From NCBI RefSeq assembly GCF_021653995.1, contig NZ_JAJJOZ010000011.1, positions 62,001 through 126,000 on the forward strand: a stretch of 64,000 bases of DNA, given 5' to 3'. This DNA is from Allopusillimonas lactea. Its GTDB lineage: Bacteria > Pseudomonadota > Gammaproteobacteria > Burkholderiales > Burkholderiaceae_B. Of this stretch, positions 1 through 8,942 are shown one piece after another. The notes beneath the pieces were generated by a model that was not told the DNA's origin, made no database searches, and saw nothing but the letters and a program-made list of their open reading frames with translations. Each line of letters opens with the position of its first letter. Within the stretch, counting starts at the first letter, position 1. The position numbers were made by a program, and so were the translations under genes.

Positions 1-766
1 CCATGTCATCCAGCCGCAGCAGGCCGGCGTGGCGTTCGCCGGAACAGTCGCACAGCGCTTCGTTGCGGTAGAACTGGTCGATGGCCTGCGCAACAAAACC
101 GCGATACCACAGCGAAAGCGCATGGTTGATGCGGGCTGTGCGATCGCTGCCGCCGTTGGCGGACTCGTCGGCAATGCGTTGGTATGTGTGTGCAACGGCG
201 GGGTTGCGGAACAGGCCGTTGGGCGAAGGCAGGCGCCCGTCAGGCAGCCAGATGGCGGCTGAGCTGGGCCATTCTTGGCGAAACAGCGTCTCGACGGCAA
301 CGATGGCCTGCACGATGCGGGGCACCAGCGGAAACCCTTGGCTGGCATAGGCGATCGCCGGCTGCAATACGTCGGCCAGTTCCCAGGTGCCATAGTCGCG
401 CAGCATGGTCGCCCATGCGCCGAAGGCGCCCGGTACGGTTGCGGGCAGCAGCCCGGTTCCTGGTACCAGCTCGAAGCCCTTGGCGCGGAAGAACGATTGC
501 GTGGCCAGCGCCGGGGCAGGGCCTTGCCCGCACACTACGCGCATTCGCTTTTCGGCCTCGCTCCAGAGCATGATGGGAACCTCCCCGCCCGGCCCGTTCA
601 AGTGCGGCTCGACAATCTGCAGCATGAAGCCGCCGGCGGCGGCCGCGTCGAAGGCGTTTCCGCCGCGTTCCAGCACACTCATGGCAACCTGAGACGCGAG
701 CCAATGCGTAGAGGATACGACGCCAAAGGTACCGCGGATCTCGGGCCGGGTCGTGAAGTCGGTCAT
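1..766 (-). CDS. Gamma-glutamyltransferase family protein, N-terminal part
   Basis: Partial gene: it starts with ATG at 766 and reads open on the minus strand to the window edge, about 255 residues. The N-terminus (FGVVSSTHWLAS, then VLERGGNAFDAAAAGGFML and HLNGPGGE) matches the opening of the large subunit of gamma-glutamyltranspeptidases, which hydrolyse or transfer gamma-glutamyl groups and self-cleave before a catalytic Thr. That Thr and the whole small subunit lie outside the window. No signal peptide is visible, so it may be one of the cytoplasmic acylase-like members rather than a periplasmic glutathione hydrolase. It is divergent from ychF, with about 180 bases between the starts. The family is clear; the substrate is unknown. 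Confidence 0.85.
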   Translation of the reverse strand, partial: MTDFTTRPEIRGTFGVVSSTHWLASQVAMSVLERGGNAFDAAAAGGFMLQIVEPHLNGPGGEVPIMLWSEAEKRMRVVCGQGPAPALATQSFFRAKGFELVPGTGLLPATVPGAFGAWATMLRDYGTWELADVLQPAIAYASQGFPLVPRIVQAIVAVETLFRQEWPSSAAIWLPDGRLPSPNGLFRNPAVAHTYQRIADESANGGSDRTARINHALSLWYRGFVAQAIDQFYRNEALCDCSGERHAGLLRLDDM

Positions 767-947
767 GGTTTTTCGTCCTGGTCGTTGGAGCCGGAGGGGG
801 CTGATACCGCTCAGTATAGGTCTTGCCGAGGGGGGCCAGCCCGGAAGCCCGGCGCCGTCAGAGGTACAATCGCTGTTTCAGAATACAGGGCGGCGCGAGG
901 CTCACGGGGCTCTCGTCCGCCTTCTCCAGACGACTCAAGGATTTTCA

Positions 948-2039
948 ATGGCTCTCCAATGCGGCATCGTGGGCTTGCCCAACGTCGGCAAGTCCACCCT
1001 GTTCAATGCGCTCACCAAAGCCGGCATCGCGGCCGAAAACTATCCCTTCTGCACCATCGAGCCCAACGTTGGCGTGGTCGAAGTGCCCGATGCGCGTCTG
1101 CAGTCGCTGGCCGACATCGTGAAGCCCGAGCGCATCCTGCCCGCTGTCGTCGAATTCGTCGATATCGCTGGGCTGGTGGCCGGTGCCTCCAAGGGCGAAG
1201 GCCTGGGCAACCAGTTCCTGGCCAATATCCGCGAAACCGATGCCATCGTGCATGTGGTGCGCTGCTTTGAAGACGAGAACGTGGTGCACGTGGCCGGCAA
1301 GGTCGATCCCGTGTCCGACATCGAAGTCATCAATACCGAACTGGCGCTGGCCGATCTGGCTACCGCCGAGAAAGCCCTGCAGCGCCACCAGAAGACTGCG
1401 CGCGCCGGCGACAAGGAAGCCATCAAGCTCGTGGCCCTGCTGGAAAAAATCATCCCCGTGCTCAACGAGGCGCGGCCCGTGCGTTCGCTGGGCCTCGATG
1501 AAGAGGATCTGGCCCAGATCAAGCAGTTCTGCTTTATTACCGCCAAGCGCTGCATGTACGTGGCCAACGTGCGCGAAGACGGCTTCCAGAACAACCCCCA
1601 CCTGGACGCCGTGCGCAAATACGCCGAGGCCGAGCACGCGCCCGTGGTGGCCGTGTGCGCCGCGGTCGAGGCGGAGATCGCCGAGCTCGACGACGAAGAC
1701 AAGGCCGTATTCCTTGAAGACATGGGCATGGACGAGCCCGGCCTGAACCGCGTCATCCGCGCCGCCTACAGCCTGCTCGGCCTGCAGACCTACTTCACCG
1801 CAGGGGTCAAGGAAGTGCGCGCCTGGACCATCCACATCGGCGACACCGCCCCCCGCGCGGCAGGCGTCATCCACACCGACTTCGAACGCGGTTTCATCCG
1901 CGCCCAGACCATCGCCTACGACGACTTCATCTCCTGCAAGGGCGAGCAGGGCGCCAAGGAAGCGGGCAAGATGCGGGCCGAAGGGAAGGAGTATGTGGTG
2001 AAGGACGGGGATGTGTTGAACTTTCTGTTCAACGTGTGA
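948..2039 (+). CDS. ychF: Redox-regulated ATPase/GTPase YchF
   Basis: Translation factor-like P-loop protein of the Obg family, cytoplasmic and ribosome-associated; it hydrolyses ATP in preference to GTP in studied homologues. The 363-residue product equals the usual family length. Visible are the P-loop GLPNVGKST (residues 8-16), the switch region DIAGLVAGASKGEGLGN, and the C-terminal TGS domain ending FIRAQTIAYDDF...VKDGDVLNFLFNV. The reading frame is open further upstream (to 753), but only the ATG at 948 gives the conserved MALQCGIVGLPN start and a family-length product. It is the one clear housekeeping gene at this end and marks the chromosomal side of the AT-richer block that follows. 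Confidence 0.97.
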   Translation: MALQCGIVGLPNVGKSTLFNALTKAGIAAENYPFCTIEPNVGVVEVPDARLQSLADIVKPERILPAVVEFVDIAGLVAGASKGEGLGNQFLANIRETDAIVHVVRCFEDENVVHVAGKVDPVSDIEVINTELALADLATAEKALQRHQKTARAGDKEAIKLVALLEKIIPVLNEARPVRSLGLDEEDLAQIKQFCFITAKRCMYVANVREDGFQNNPHLDAVRKYAEAEHAPVVAVCAAVEAEIAELDDEDKAVFLEDMGMDEPGLNRVIRAAYSLLGLQTYFTAGVKEVRAWTIHIGDTAPRAAGVIHTDFERGFIRAQTIAYDDFISCKGEQGAKEAGKMRAEGKEYVVKDGDVLNFLFNV

Positions 2040-2293
2040 TCAACGTCTGACGATTTTTGCTGGATCTCGGTGGCGCTCAGGAGCGCTTGGTAGCGCTTGC
2101 TGGGCAGGTTGACCCGTTTTAAATCGATGGGTTGCAGAAGCAATACGGTCTGCAGAGTTTTCTGGTTGCTCATCGAGGTTCGGAAAATCGGGGGGGCGTT
2201 GGGGGGGCTTGTTCCTGCTGGGTACGAGCCGGCACTTGTGAGCACCCATCGGTGTTGTTAGTGCAGCAAGAAGTCGGTGGACACAGCGGCGAT
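2040..2293. other. Intergenic stretch between ychF and the lactonase operon, no supported gene
   Basis: This 254-base gap holds two runs of seven Gs (near 2190-2206) and small open frames on both strands, none with a ribosome site or recognisable motif. It lies at the junction between the GC-rich ychF side and the AT-richer catabolic block, where an integration scar would be expected. No tRNA, inverted terminal repeat or transposase motif could be recognised. Confidence 0.4.
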
Positions 2294-3214
2294 TCAATGG
2301 TGGCCTTGCGCCAGGGGCAGGCCCGCTATATTCAGTTCCACGCAAAGGAGATTTCCGTGCGTTGAGTCCGTCACAAACAAGGAACGCTGATTACTCCCAC
2401 CAAACGCCAGATTGGTGAGAGACGCCCCTGCCGCCCCATGCAAAATCAATTCGGGTTCCGCCCTTGCATTCAACACCCAGATATAGCCCAAGCCAGGATT
2501 AGCCACTAACAGACGCCCGCTTGCATCCACGGCCAGCCCGTCGGGCCCGCTCGGCCCATAGGAAGTAAAAAACTGACTCACCTTGGATACACTGCCGTCG
2601 GGCAACAGAGGAACTCGCCAAATACAATTACCTCGCGTTACGGCCAGATATAGGGTCTTCTCATCAGGTGATAGCGCTACGCCGTTAGGGCTGGGTATGT
2701 TATGCAGCAGCAGATCGAGTTGGCCATTGGGGCGCAAACGATAGAGACGGCCGGTTGGGTCGTGCAAACCACTTTGCCCTTGATCTGTAAAGTATAGGTT
2801 TCTGTCACTATCGAATATCAGGTCGTTGACGCCCTTGAATCGTTCACTATTACGCCTCTCAAGATAAGTACGAACTTTGCCGCTGGCTATATCCAACTGC
2901 ATCAAGCCATTTTTGTAATCGGTGATCAGCAGAGTTCCGCGATCGAGAAACTTCATACCATTTGGCTCACCATCATACTCAGTGATAAGTTCCCAGGCAC
3001 CCGTATGATCGATGCGAAAAATTCGGCCCCATGGAATATCAGTTACATAAAGGTTCCCTGCGTCGTCAAACACCGGGCCCTCCAAAAATGAATCGACAAT
3101 GCTCCCCGCTCGATTCGCATCAGCCCATGCACTGCGCTGGCCACGACGGAACGAAGCCGGCATCGAAGAGAACAATGACAGTTCCATAAATTTTGGAGGG
3201 TATCGCAGATACAT
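2294..3214 (-). CDS. SMP-30/gluconolactonase/LRE-family protein
   Basis: Six-bladed beta-propeller hydrolase of the SMP-30 family, which opens lactone rings using one divalent metal. In the upstream-extended numbering, metal ligands fit the Glu of FLEGPVFDDAGNLYVTD (about residue 49), the Asn of FKGVNDLIFD, the Asn of PSPNGVALSPD and the Asp of SGPDGLAVDASGRL. The product is about 306 residues, normal for the family. The ATG at 3214 is chosen because GGGGA lies five bases before it; an ATG at 3226 is in frame but has no ribosome site. No signal peptide, so cytoplasmic. Last gene of the seven-gene minus-strand operon; a lactonase there fits a pathway through a lactone such as a muconolactone or pyrone. 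The substrate cannot be told from sequence. Confidence 0.85.
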   Translation of the reverse strand: MYLRYPPKFMELSLFSSMPASFRRGQRSAWADANRAGSIVDSFLEGPVFDDAGNLYVTDIPWGRIFRIDHTGAWELITEYDGEPNGMKFLDRGTLLITDYKNGLMQLDIASGKVRTYLERRNSERFKGVNDLIFDSDRNLYFTDQGQSGLHDPTGRLYRLRPNGQLDLLLHNIPSPNGVALSPDEKTLYLAVTRGNCIWRVPLLPDGSVSKVSQFFTSYGPSGPDGLAVDASGRLLVANPGLGYIWVLNARAEPELILHGAAGASLTNLAFGGSNQRSLFVTDSTHGNLLCVELNIAGLPLAQGHH

Positions 3215-3282
3215 CTCTATCCCCATTAAATGCGATAACGATCAACTGACCTACACTACACTAAACTGACCTGCACTAGCGC

Positions 3283-3345
3283 AGCACACCAGCACACCAG
3301 CACACCAGCACACCAGCACACCAGCACACCAGCACACCAGCACAC
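3283..3345. repeat. Tandem array of the octamer AGCACACC
   Basis: Seven perfect copies of AGCACACC followed by a seven-base partial copy, lying between two genes of the same operon (amidohydrolase stop at 3349, lactonase start at 3214). Just upstream on the plus strand, AACTGACCT-ACACT and AACTGACCT-GCACT form a second degenerate duplication. An octamer changes frame per copy but lies outside coding sequence, so length change would alter only the intercistronic spacing. Confidence 0.9.
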
Positions 3346-3348
3346 TAT

Positions 3349-4236
3349 TCAAAATGCAAACCCGTACAGTTCACGCGGATTGTCGACTAGAACACGCCGG
3401 AAGACAGCTTCGGTATCACACCACTTAAATAGAAGGTCCACGAGATTTGCGTCATTGACGCTATCAGGTGGTTGCGTGGTATGTGGCCAATCACTACCCC
3501 AGACTATTCGCTCGGGTGCGTGTCTAACTAGCATGCTTCCTAAGCGCAAGGTGTCGGAATAATCTGGCTCCCCCGAAGTTGATCGCATATACGCACCTGA
3601 CAGCTTCACCCAAGTATTACCTTGGTCAAGCAAGCGGCGCAAGACCATGGATGCGGGGCCACATTCAGCTTCAGTTGGATCTATGCGTGCCATATGATCA
3701 ATAACCACTGGCACGGGAAGCGTCGACAAAGTCGACTCGAGCGCAATGAGCTGCCAGGGATGCACGAATATCTGGATGTGCCACCCAAGTGCAGCTACTT
3801 TGTGGGCGAGCGTAGTCAACATATCGACGGTTGTCTCTCCCCAAGACTGGGGAGTTACGAAATTGACTCTAAGACCACATACGCCGCTACCTGCCAGCAG
3901 ATCAAGCTCCGGGCGGCGCACATCTGCGCTGACCACTGCAACGCCGCGAGCGGCCTTGCCCAACACAGACAACGCATCCAATGTGCAGGCGTTATCTGTA
4001 CCATAGGTCGATGGGGTCACTACAACTGCACGCGAGGTACCTAACCTCTCCTGCAGTTTTCGATATGCGTTCACATCAGCCAGCGGAGGAATACGCGTCC
4101 AGTGCGCAGACGGCAGAAATCTGGGATCAAAGATATGCATGTGACTATCACACGCACCGTCAGGCAACGGATGTGCAGGCGTGTTCGTCCCACTTGAGTG
4201 AAGCGTTGCCAGGTGGGCATCGTGAGAATTGTTCAT
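3349..4236 (-). CDS. Amidohydrolase 2 family protein, 2-pyrone-4,6-dicarboxylate hydrolase-like (copy 2)
   Basis: TIM-barrel metal-dependent hydrolase of 295 residues. Landmarks: the first metal motif ACDSHMHIFDPRF (about residues 28-40), VVVTPSTYGTDN, GLRVNF, WHIQIFVHPWQL, VVIDHMARID, WVKLSGAYM and the C-terminal catalytic Asp in WGSDWPHTTQP. These, in this order, are those of LigI-type 2-pyrone-4,6-dicarboxylate lactonases and their relatives, which act on cyclic esters from meta-cleavage of aromatic acids. A paralogue lies at 7064-7957 in the same operon. The start ATG at 4236 has only a weak ribosome site. The substrate is inferred at family level only. Cytoplasmic. Confidence 0.85.
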   Translation of the reverse strand: MNNSHDAHLATLHSSGTNTPAHPLPDGACDSHMHIFDPRFLPSAHWTRIPPLADVNAYRKLQERLGTSRAVVVTPSTYGTDNACTLDALSVLGKAARGVAVVSADVRRPELDLLAGSGVCGLRVNFVTPQSWGETTVDMLTTLAHKVAALGWHIQIFVHPWQLIALESTLSTLPVPVVIDHMARIDPTEAECGPASMVLRRLLDQGNTWVKLSGAYMRSTSGEPDYSDTLRLGSMLVRHAPERIVWGSDWPHTTQPPDSVNDANLVDLLFKWCDTEAVFRRVLVDNPRELYGFAF

Positions 4237-4320
4237 TCGTAGTCAAATCAAACGCTTTTGTTTGCTGCCCGACTATAAGTCTGCCGCGGACTGGTTTAAG
4301 CTATGTCTCATGAACCGCTT

Positions 4321-5292
4321 TTATTGGTCCGCGCTATCCGTGCGGACAGTTTCTTTTCTCAAAACGGCAAGTAAATTTTCGGCGGCAGCTACTCCCATAT
4401 TGATGTATGCGGCGTTGGTTACCCCACCGATGTGCGGGCTCAGGATAATGCCCTTCTCACCTTGAAAGATATGGCCGGGTGCCATAGGTTCCACAGTGAA
4501 GCTGTCCAATCCGGCTGCCCTAACCTGGCCGGACTTAACTGCCGACAACAGCGCCGGCTCATCAATCAACCCCCCGCGAGCCGTATTTACAACGATTGTT
4601 CCGTGCTTGCATTGAGCCAAAGTCTGCGCATTAATAAGGCGGCGATTCTGATCCGTAAGAGGACAGTGCAAAGAGATCACATCGGATTGACGCAAAAGCT
4701 CATCAAGGCACACCGGCCTGATGTAGTCGGGAAGATTTGCGGCGTAAGGATCGAAGCCAACGATATGCATATGCATTGCCTGAGCCATTTGAGCCACCCG
4801 CTGGCCTATGGCGCCCAAGCCAATGAGCCCCAATGTTTTTCCGCTTAACTCCATGCTCTTGTGCGCAGCCTTGTCCCAAAGGCCTGCATGCATGCGTGTG
4901 TTCAGATCAGCAATCGATTTGGCGCAGGCCAGTAGTAAGGCCATGGTATGCTCTGCCACTGCTGCTGCGTTTGCCCCTACTGCGGCGACAACCTGAATGC
5001 CACGAGTTCGAGCAGCCTCCTTGTCGATGGTATCGGTGCCACTACCGTGCTTGGAGATAACGCGAAGTGATGGGGCGGCGTCCATTGCTGCAGCGCCAAT
5101 CTTGCTATAGCGCACAATAATAGCAACCGGATCATGTCTGTGACACAGTTGTACTATGTCCTGCTCAGTAGGTGCGTTTCCTGCATAAACAACCTCATAG
5201 TCTGCGAGCAACGCCAATGCTTCGGGAGCCAGGTCTGCGCCCGTCACGAGAATGGGCGATTTTGTCTTGCTGTTTACGGTCGGGGATATCAC
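4321..5292 (-). CDS. D-isomer-specific 2-hydroxyacid dehydrogenase (NAD-binding)
   Basis: NAD-dependent oxidoreductase of the phosphoglycerate dehydrogenase/D-2-hydroxyacid family, 323 residues. The Rossmann motif is GLIGLGAIGQRVAQMAQ (about residue 155), followed by the substrate-binding Arg in VNTARGGLIDE and the catalytic His in SPHIGGVTNAAY. The start is a GTG at 5292 whose bases overlap the TGA stop of the upstream RraA gene (GTGA), with GGAG seven bases before it; an ATG further up at 5346 would lie wholly inside the RraA gene and is rejected. The overlap implies translational coupling. Likely interconverts a 2-hydroxy and 2-oxo acid in the operon's pathway. Confidence 0.88.
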   Translation of the reverse strand: MISPTVNSKTKSPILVTGADLAPEALALLADYEVVYAGNAPTEQDIVQLCHRHDPVAIIVRYSKIGAAAMDAAPSLRVISKHGSGTDTIDKEAARTRGIQVVAAVGANAAAVAEHTMALLLACAKSIADLNTRMHAGLWDKAAHKSMELSGKTLGLIGLGAIGQRVAQMAQAMHMHIVGFDPYAANLPDYIRPVCLDELLRQSDVISLHCPLTDQNRRLINAQTLAQCKHGTIVVNTARGGLIDEPALLSAVKSGQVRAAGLDSFTVEPMAPGHIFQGEKGIILSPHIGGVTNAAYINMGVAAAENLLAVLRKETVRTDSADQ

Positions 5293-5972
5293 AGCTCTTC
5301 TCCATCCTTGAGAACACCAGCTGTGCGCAGTGCAGTTGAAAGCCACTTGGGCTTGGCGTCGCCCGCCTTGATAGCCGCTATACGCGCAGCTTCATCCTTG
5401 ACTTTCTTGTCCGCCGCCGCCAACAAGCTGGCGATTTTCTCGCGCTCCACAACCACGACGCCATCGTTGTCTGCGATAACGAAATCGCCAGGATTGACCG
5501 TTACCCCACCTACTGTGACAGGATGACCTATACGACCGCCAATGTTTTTGGTGGGGCCGTTCGGATTGGTGCCTGCCGCAAATACGGGATAGGCCATGTC
5601 GATGATATCCAGGCTGTCGCGTGCCGCCCCGTCAATGACAATGCCCGCAATACCCAATTGGCGACACGCAGTCATCATAATCGTGCCCATCAATGCCGAA
5701 CTTAGATCCCCCTTACCGTCAATCACAAGAACATCGCCAGGTTTGGCCAAAGCGATTGCCGCGTGAATCATTAAATTATCGCCTGGACGAACTTCCACCG
5801 TGAATGCAGAGCCAGAAAGCTTCATGCCAGAACTTAGTGGCTTTATGCGTCCGTGAAGCGCGCCACGACGGCCCGCCACATCGGCAAGAATAGCGGGCTG
5901 AAACGCCGAAGCCTTATCAATAACGTCAGCGGGCACTCGTGGAAAATCCTTAATGATGTCAGGTATGGCCAT
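5289..5972 (-). CDS. RraA family protein (4-hydroxy-4-methyl-2-oxoglutarate/4-carboxy-4-hydroxy-2-oxoadipate aldolase-like)
   Basis: A 227-residue RraA-fold protein. The diagnostic stretch GDVLVIDGKGDLSSALMG followed by GIAGIVIDGAARD carries the Gly/Asp/Arg residues that bind pyruvate and metal in HMG/CHA aldolases, so the enzymatic version of the fold is likely rather than an RNase E inhibitor. CHA aldolase performs the last step of protocatechuate 4,5-cleavage and gallate breakdown, giving pyruvate and oxaloacetate. That role agrees with the two pyrone-hydrolase-like genes nearby. ATG at 5972 is preceded by AAGGA. Overlaps the dehydrogenase by four bases. Confidence 0.82.
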   Translation of the reverse strand: MAIPDIIKDFPRVPADVIDKASAFQPAILADVAGRRGALHGRIKPLSSGMKLSGSAFTVEVRPGDNLMIHAAIALAKPGDVLVIDGKGDLSSALMGTIMMTACRQLGIAGIVIDGAARDSLDIIDMAYPVFAAGTNPNGPTKNIGGRIGHPVTVGGVTVNPGDFVIADNDGVVVVEREKIASLLAAADKKVKDEAARIAAIKAGDAKPKWLSTALRTAGVLKDGEEL

Positions 5973-6031
5973 AGCAAAGTCCTTCTTAATGCGGAGAGAA
6001 TTTAAGAATCTGAGTTAATTATTCGAGCACA

Positions 6032-7024
6032 CTAGCGTTTAATGCCTGCATCACGGATGAGCTTTCCCCACTTGGCATAATCTGCGCGACGCCGGTTGTC
6101 GAGCTCTTGAGTGCTCCCTCCGACTAACGTAATGCCGAGTTTTTCAGCGAGAGTTTTAAGGTCTGGCGTTTGCAACGCTTTACCAATTGCTCCGTTCAGC
6201 TTTTGAATGACTAACGGCGGAGTCTTCACAGGAACAAAGACGGCTTGCCATTGTTCCACCACAAAATCACTGAACCCCAGCTCAGTCATGGTCGGCACAT
6301 CTGACAGCGCACTCAGTCGCTGTGCAGCGGTAACGGCAAGTGCTCTTAGGGAGCCATTCTGTATATGAGGCAGTGCTGCTGCAGCCGGTGCAAACATGAA
6401 TTGGACCTGCCCTCCCAACGTATCCTGTAAAGCGGGCGTGTCGCCTTTATAAGGTACGTGTATGAAACGTGCGCCAGTTTGATGTTGCAGCAACTCACCC
6501 TGCATATGAAGTATGGTTCCGGTTCCGCCGGACGCAAAGGCAATTTGATTGGGGTTTGCCTTTGCCTGCGTGATCAAATCTTTAACCGATTCATACGGCA
6601 GCTTGGCACCCACGACCAAGATATGAGGAATGGTGCCGACTGTAATAACTGGAGCAAAAGACGCTATTGGATCGTAGGGCAGGTGCCCCATTATGTGAGG
6701 CGCAATTGCCTGAGGGCCTATTGATGTTCCCAGAATAGTCAGTCCATCGGGCTCTGATCGTGCGACACGAGCGGCTCCAATAGTGCCAGTTGCTCCCGGT
6801 CGATTTTCTACGACAACTGTCGTATCAAGAAAAGCATCCAGTTGACGGGTGATGGCGCGTCCCAGTACATCAGTGCTTCCGCCAGGCGGATATGGAACAA
6901 CCCAGGTTATCGTCTTGCCGCCAGGCCATCGTTCTTTTCCATGAACAACGCCCGTTGCAAACAGCGTAGCGGCGACAAGAAATTGCCGACGATCTAAGCG
7001 GCGAAAAGTGAGGATATTGCTCAT
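6032..7024 (-). CDS. Bug-family TTT periplasmic solute receptor
   Basis: Tripartite tricarboxylate transporter receptor of 330 residues that would capture a carboxylate in the periplasm. The N-terminus has an Arg-Arg signal (LDRRQFLVAATLFATGVV), suggesting Tat export rather than the Sec route of most receptors in this window. The mature start KTITWVVPYPPGGSTDVLGRAI is the Bug signature; VVVENRPGATG, FIHVPYKGDTPALQD and LRALAVTAAQR follow in the usual order. ATG at 7024 has CGGAG upstream. No TctA or TctB partner is near. It sits between the amidohydrolase and RraA genes of the operon. Confidence 0.93.
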   Translation of the reverse strand: MSNILTFRRLDRRQFLVAATLFATGVVHGKERWPGGKTITWVVPYPPGGSTDVLGRAITRQLDAFLDTTVVVENRPGATGTIGAARVARSEPDGLTILGTSIGPQAIAPHIMGHLPYDPIASFAPVITVGTIPHILVVGAKLPYESVKDLITQAKANPNQIAFASGGTGTILHMQGELLQHQTGARFIHVPYKGDTPALQDTLGGQVQFMFAPAAAALPHIQNGSLRALAVTAAQRLSALSDVPTMTELGFSDFVVEQWQAVFVPVKTPPLVIQKLNGAIGKALQTPDLKTLAEKLGITLVGGSTQELDNRRRADYAKWGKLIRDAGIKR

Positions 7025-7063
7025 GTTGTCTCCGTAGAATTATTGATATGCAGTATCTTGAAA

Positions 7064-7957
7064 TCAATAATTGAAGCCATAGAGGTTGGCTGGATTGTTA
7101 ACGAGAATGTGATTGAAAACTGCCTCGTCATCTGCCCAAACAGACAGTCGGTCGAGCTGCTCAGCATCATCAGGCATAGCTTGTTGCCCGGCTGAGGCTG
7201 TCGCGTGCGGCCAGTCACTGCCCCATATAACGCGGCAAGGTGATGCCTTGATATAGCTGCGCGCCAGCTCTGTCAGATACGGATCATTCACATTGCCGGT
7301 CCTGCTCAAAAGGTACCCGCCGGATAGCTTGACCCAAGCCTTGCCGTCATATAAAAGACGCAGTATCAGTGCATGGGCAGGTTGCCAAACAAATTTGTAC
7401 GGGCTCAATCTACCCATGTGATCAAACACGATCTGGGTTGGTAGCGTATGGAGCATCGCGCCAATGCACGCCAATTGATCAGGGGTCATTAGAAGCTGTA
7501 TGTGCCAGCCGAGTTCGGCGATGCGATGGGCCAAGGGCACGAGATCATTGACTGTGCCGACAACGCCAAGCGATAAGTTCAGACGAACACCTCGCACTCC
7601 CGCACTGTGAAGCGTCTGGAGCATGTCGTCAGTTTCCGATCCATCAATGACCGCCACACCGCGTACGCTATCGCCCATTTGAGCAAGCCCTGCCAACAAG
7701 CACCGATTGTCATTGCCGTATGTAGAGGGAGTCACCAATACAGCGCGCTGTGTACCCAAGCGGCTTTGTAGCTTTTGATATTGCATCACCGATGCATCAG
7801 GAGGAAGCAGTGTTGCACCAGATGCCGCCGGGTATGTGCTGTCATATACATGGATGTGACAGTCGCATGCACCGTTCGGAATTCTTGTCCTGGGTGAAGC
7901 TACTCCTGCAGAGTAGGCGAAGGGTTGAGGGGCACGATTTGTGTGCGAGAAAGTCAT
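7064..7957 (-). CDS. Amidohydrolase 2 family protein, 2-pyrone-4,6-dicarboxylate hydrolase-like (copy 1)
   Basis: Paralogue of the product of 3349-4236 with the same landmarks: ACDCHIHVYDSTY, VLVTPSTYGNDN, GVRLNLS, WHIQLLMTPDQL, IVFDHMGRLSP, WVKLSGGYLLS and WGSDWPHATAS. The length is 297 residues from the ATG at 7957, which has a GAGGGGGG ribosome site; the longer open frame to 8095 overlaps the upstream receptor gene and is rejected. The sequence divergence between the two copies suggests different substrates or an isomer pair rather than a recent duplication. Cytoplasmic, no signal peptide. Family assignment is firm; the exact lactone or amide substrate is not known. Confidence 0.85.
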   Translation of the reverse strand: MTFSHTNRAPQPFAYSAGVASPRTRIPNGACDCHIHVYDSTYPAASGATLLPPDASVMQYQKLQSRLGTQRAVLVTPSTYGNDNRCLLAGLAQMGDSVRGVAVIDGSETDDMLQTLHSAGVRGVRLNLSLGVVGTVNDLVPLAHRIAELGWHIQLLMTPDQLACIGAMLHTLPTQIVFDHMGRLSPYKFVWQPAHALILRLLYDGKAWVKLSGGYLLSRTGNVNDPYLTELARSYIKASPCRVIWGSDWPHATASAGQQAMPDDAEQLDRLSVWADDEAVFNHILVNNPANLYGFNY

Positions 7958-7985
7958 CTTGTACCCCCCCTCTTGGCGTCTGCTG

Positions 7986-8942
7986 TTATTGCTTCTGGAT
8001 GCCCGATTTGCGCACGACATCTTCCCATTTCGCAAATTCCTTCTGAAGAAACTTGGCGAAATCCTCTGGGCTTGATGCAACGATATCGGCGCCAAGAGAA
8101 TCGAACTTCGCTTTCACCTCTGGCTCTTTCAAGACATCACGTATGGCCATCTGAAGCTTACTCACAACTGCGTCAGGGGTACCGCTAGGCACAAACATGC
8201 CATTCCATTCATATACTTGATAGCCGTCCAGTCCTGACGCTGCCACTGTTGGCGTGTCGGGCAAAAGCGCGTTTCGTTTTGGCGACGTGATAGCCAGAAC
8301 TTTTACTTGGCCGTCCTTGATCAGAGGAAGTGAAGATGAAATATTGGTGAACATCATGTTCACTTGCCCTGCTACCGTTGCCATAATCGCTGGTCCTCCA
8401 CTTTTGTAGGGCACGTGCAGCATATCCAGATTCAACCCCTGCCGAAATAGCTCTCCCGCCATGAATTGGACTGTTCCTGTGCCGCCCGAAGCGAAGGTCA
8501 ACTTGCCAGGTTGTTCCTTTGCGGTTTTAACGACATCTTCGATGCTATTGAAGGTCGAAGACTTGGGAACTACCAGAATGTTTGGCGTGACGGACACCAT
8601 AGTCAACGGCTGCAGATCTTTGGCCGGATCAAAATTCAACGTGTGCAGTGCTGGATTGATCGACAGCGGCGTTGCGTCATAGAGCACCGTGTATCCGTCC
8701 GCTTTAGCACGGGTTACATAGAACTCGCCGATCATCCCACTTGCGCCCGACTTGTTTTCCACTACAACACTCTGATCAAGCTTCTTGCCTAAATTAATGG
8801 CAATGACCCGAGCCAAGGCATCGGCAGTGCCACCTGGCGCGTAAGGCACCACGAACGTTATGGGCCGGTCTGGGTATTCAGCCGCAGCTAGGGTTGGCGC
8901 TACCGACATGGCCATCAAGATGCCCATAAGCAGTTTTTTCAT
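7986..8942 (-). CDS. Bug-family TTT periplasmic solute receptor
   Basis: First gene of the seven-gene operon, 318 residues. A Sec signal peptide (MKKLLMGILMAMSVAPTLAAA) precedes the Bug signature EYPDRPITFVVPYAPGGTADALARV; then VVVENKSGASG, MLHVPYKSGGPAIMATVAGQV and VLAITSPKR. AGGAGA precedes the ATG at 8942. The gene is divergent from the IclR regulator at 9077, with 134 bases between, which is the usual layout for a substrate receptor under local control. The ligand is probably the carboxylate that the downstream enzymes degrade. Confidence 0.94.
   Translation of the reverse strand: MKKLLMGILMAMSVAPTLAAAEYPDRPITFVVPYAPGGTADALARVIAINLGKKLDQSVVVENKSGASGMIGEFYVTRAKADGYTVLYDATPLSINPALHTLNFDPAKDLQPLTMVSVTPNILVVPKSSTFNSIEDVVKTAKEQPGKLTFASGGTGTVQFMAGELFRQGLNLDMLHVPYKSGGPAIMATVAGQVNMMFTNISSSLPLIKDGQVKVLAITSPKRNALLPDTPTVAASGLDGYQVYEWNGMFVPSGTPDAVVSKLQMAIRDVLKEPEVKAKFDSLGADIVASSPEDFAKFLQKEFAKWEDVVRKSGIQKQ

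Noticed and set aside
945..1874. 309-residue minus-strand frame over ychF
   Set aside because: Antisense of a highly conserved housekeeping gene.
2040..2345. Possible insertion-sequence remnant after ychF
   Set aside because: Small frames here gave no recognisable transposase motif and no terminal inverted repeats could be found.
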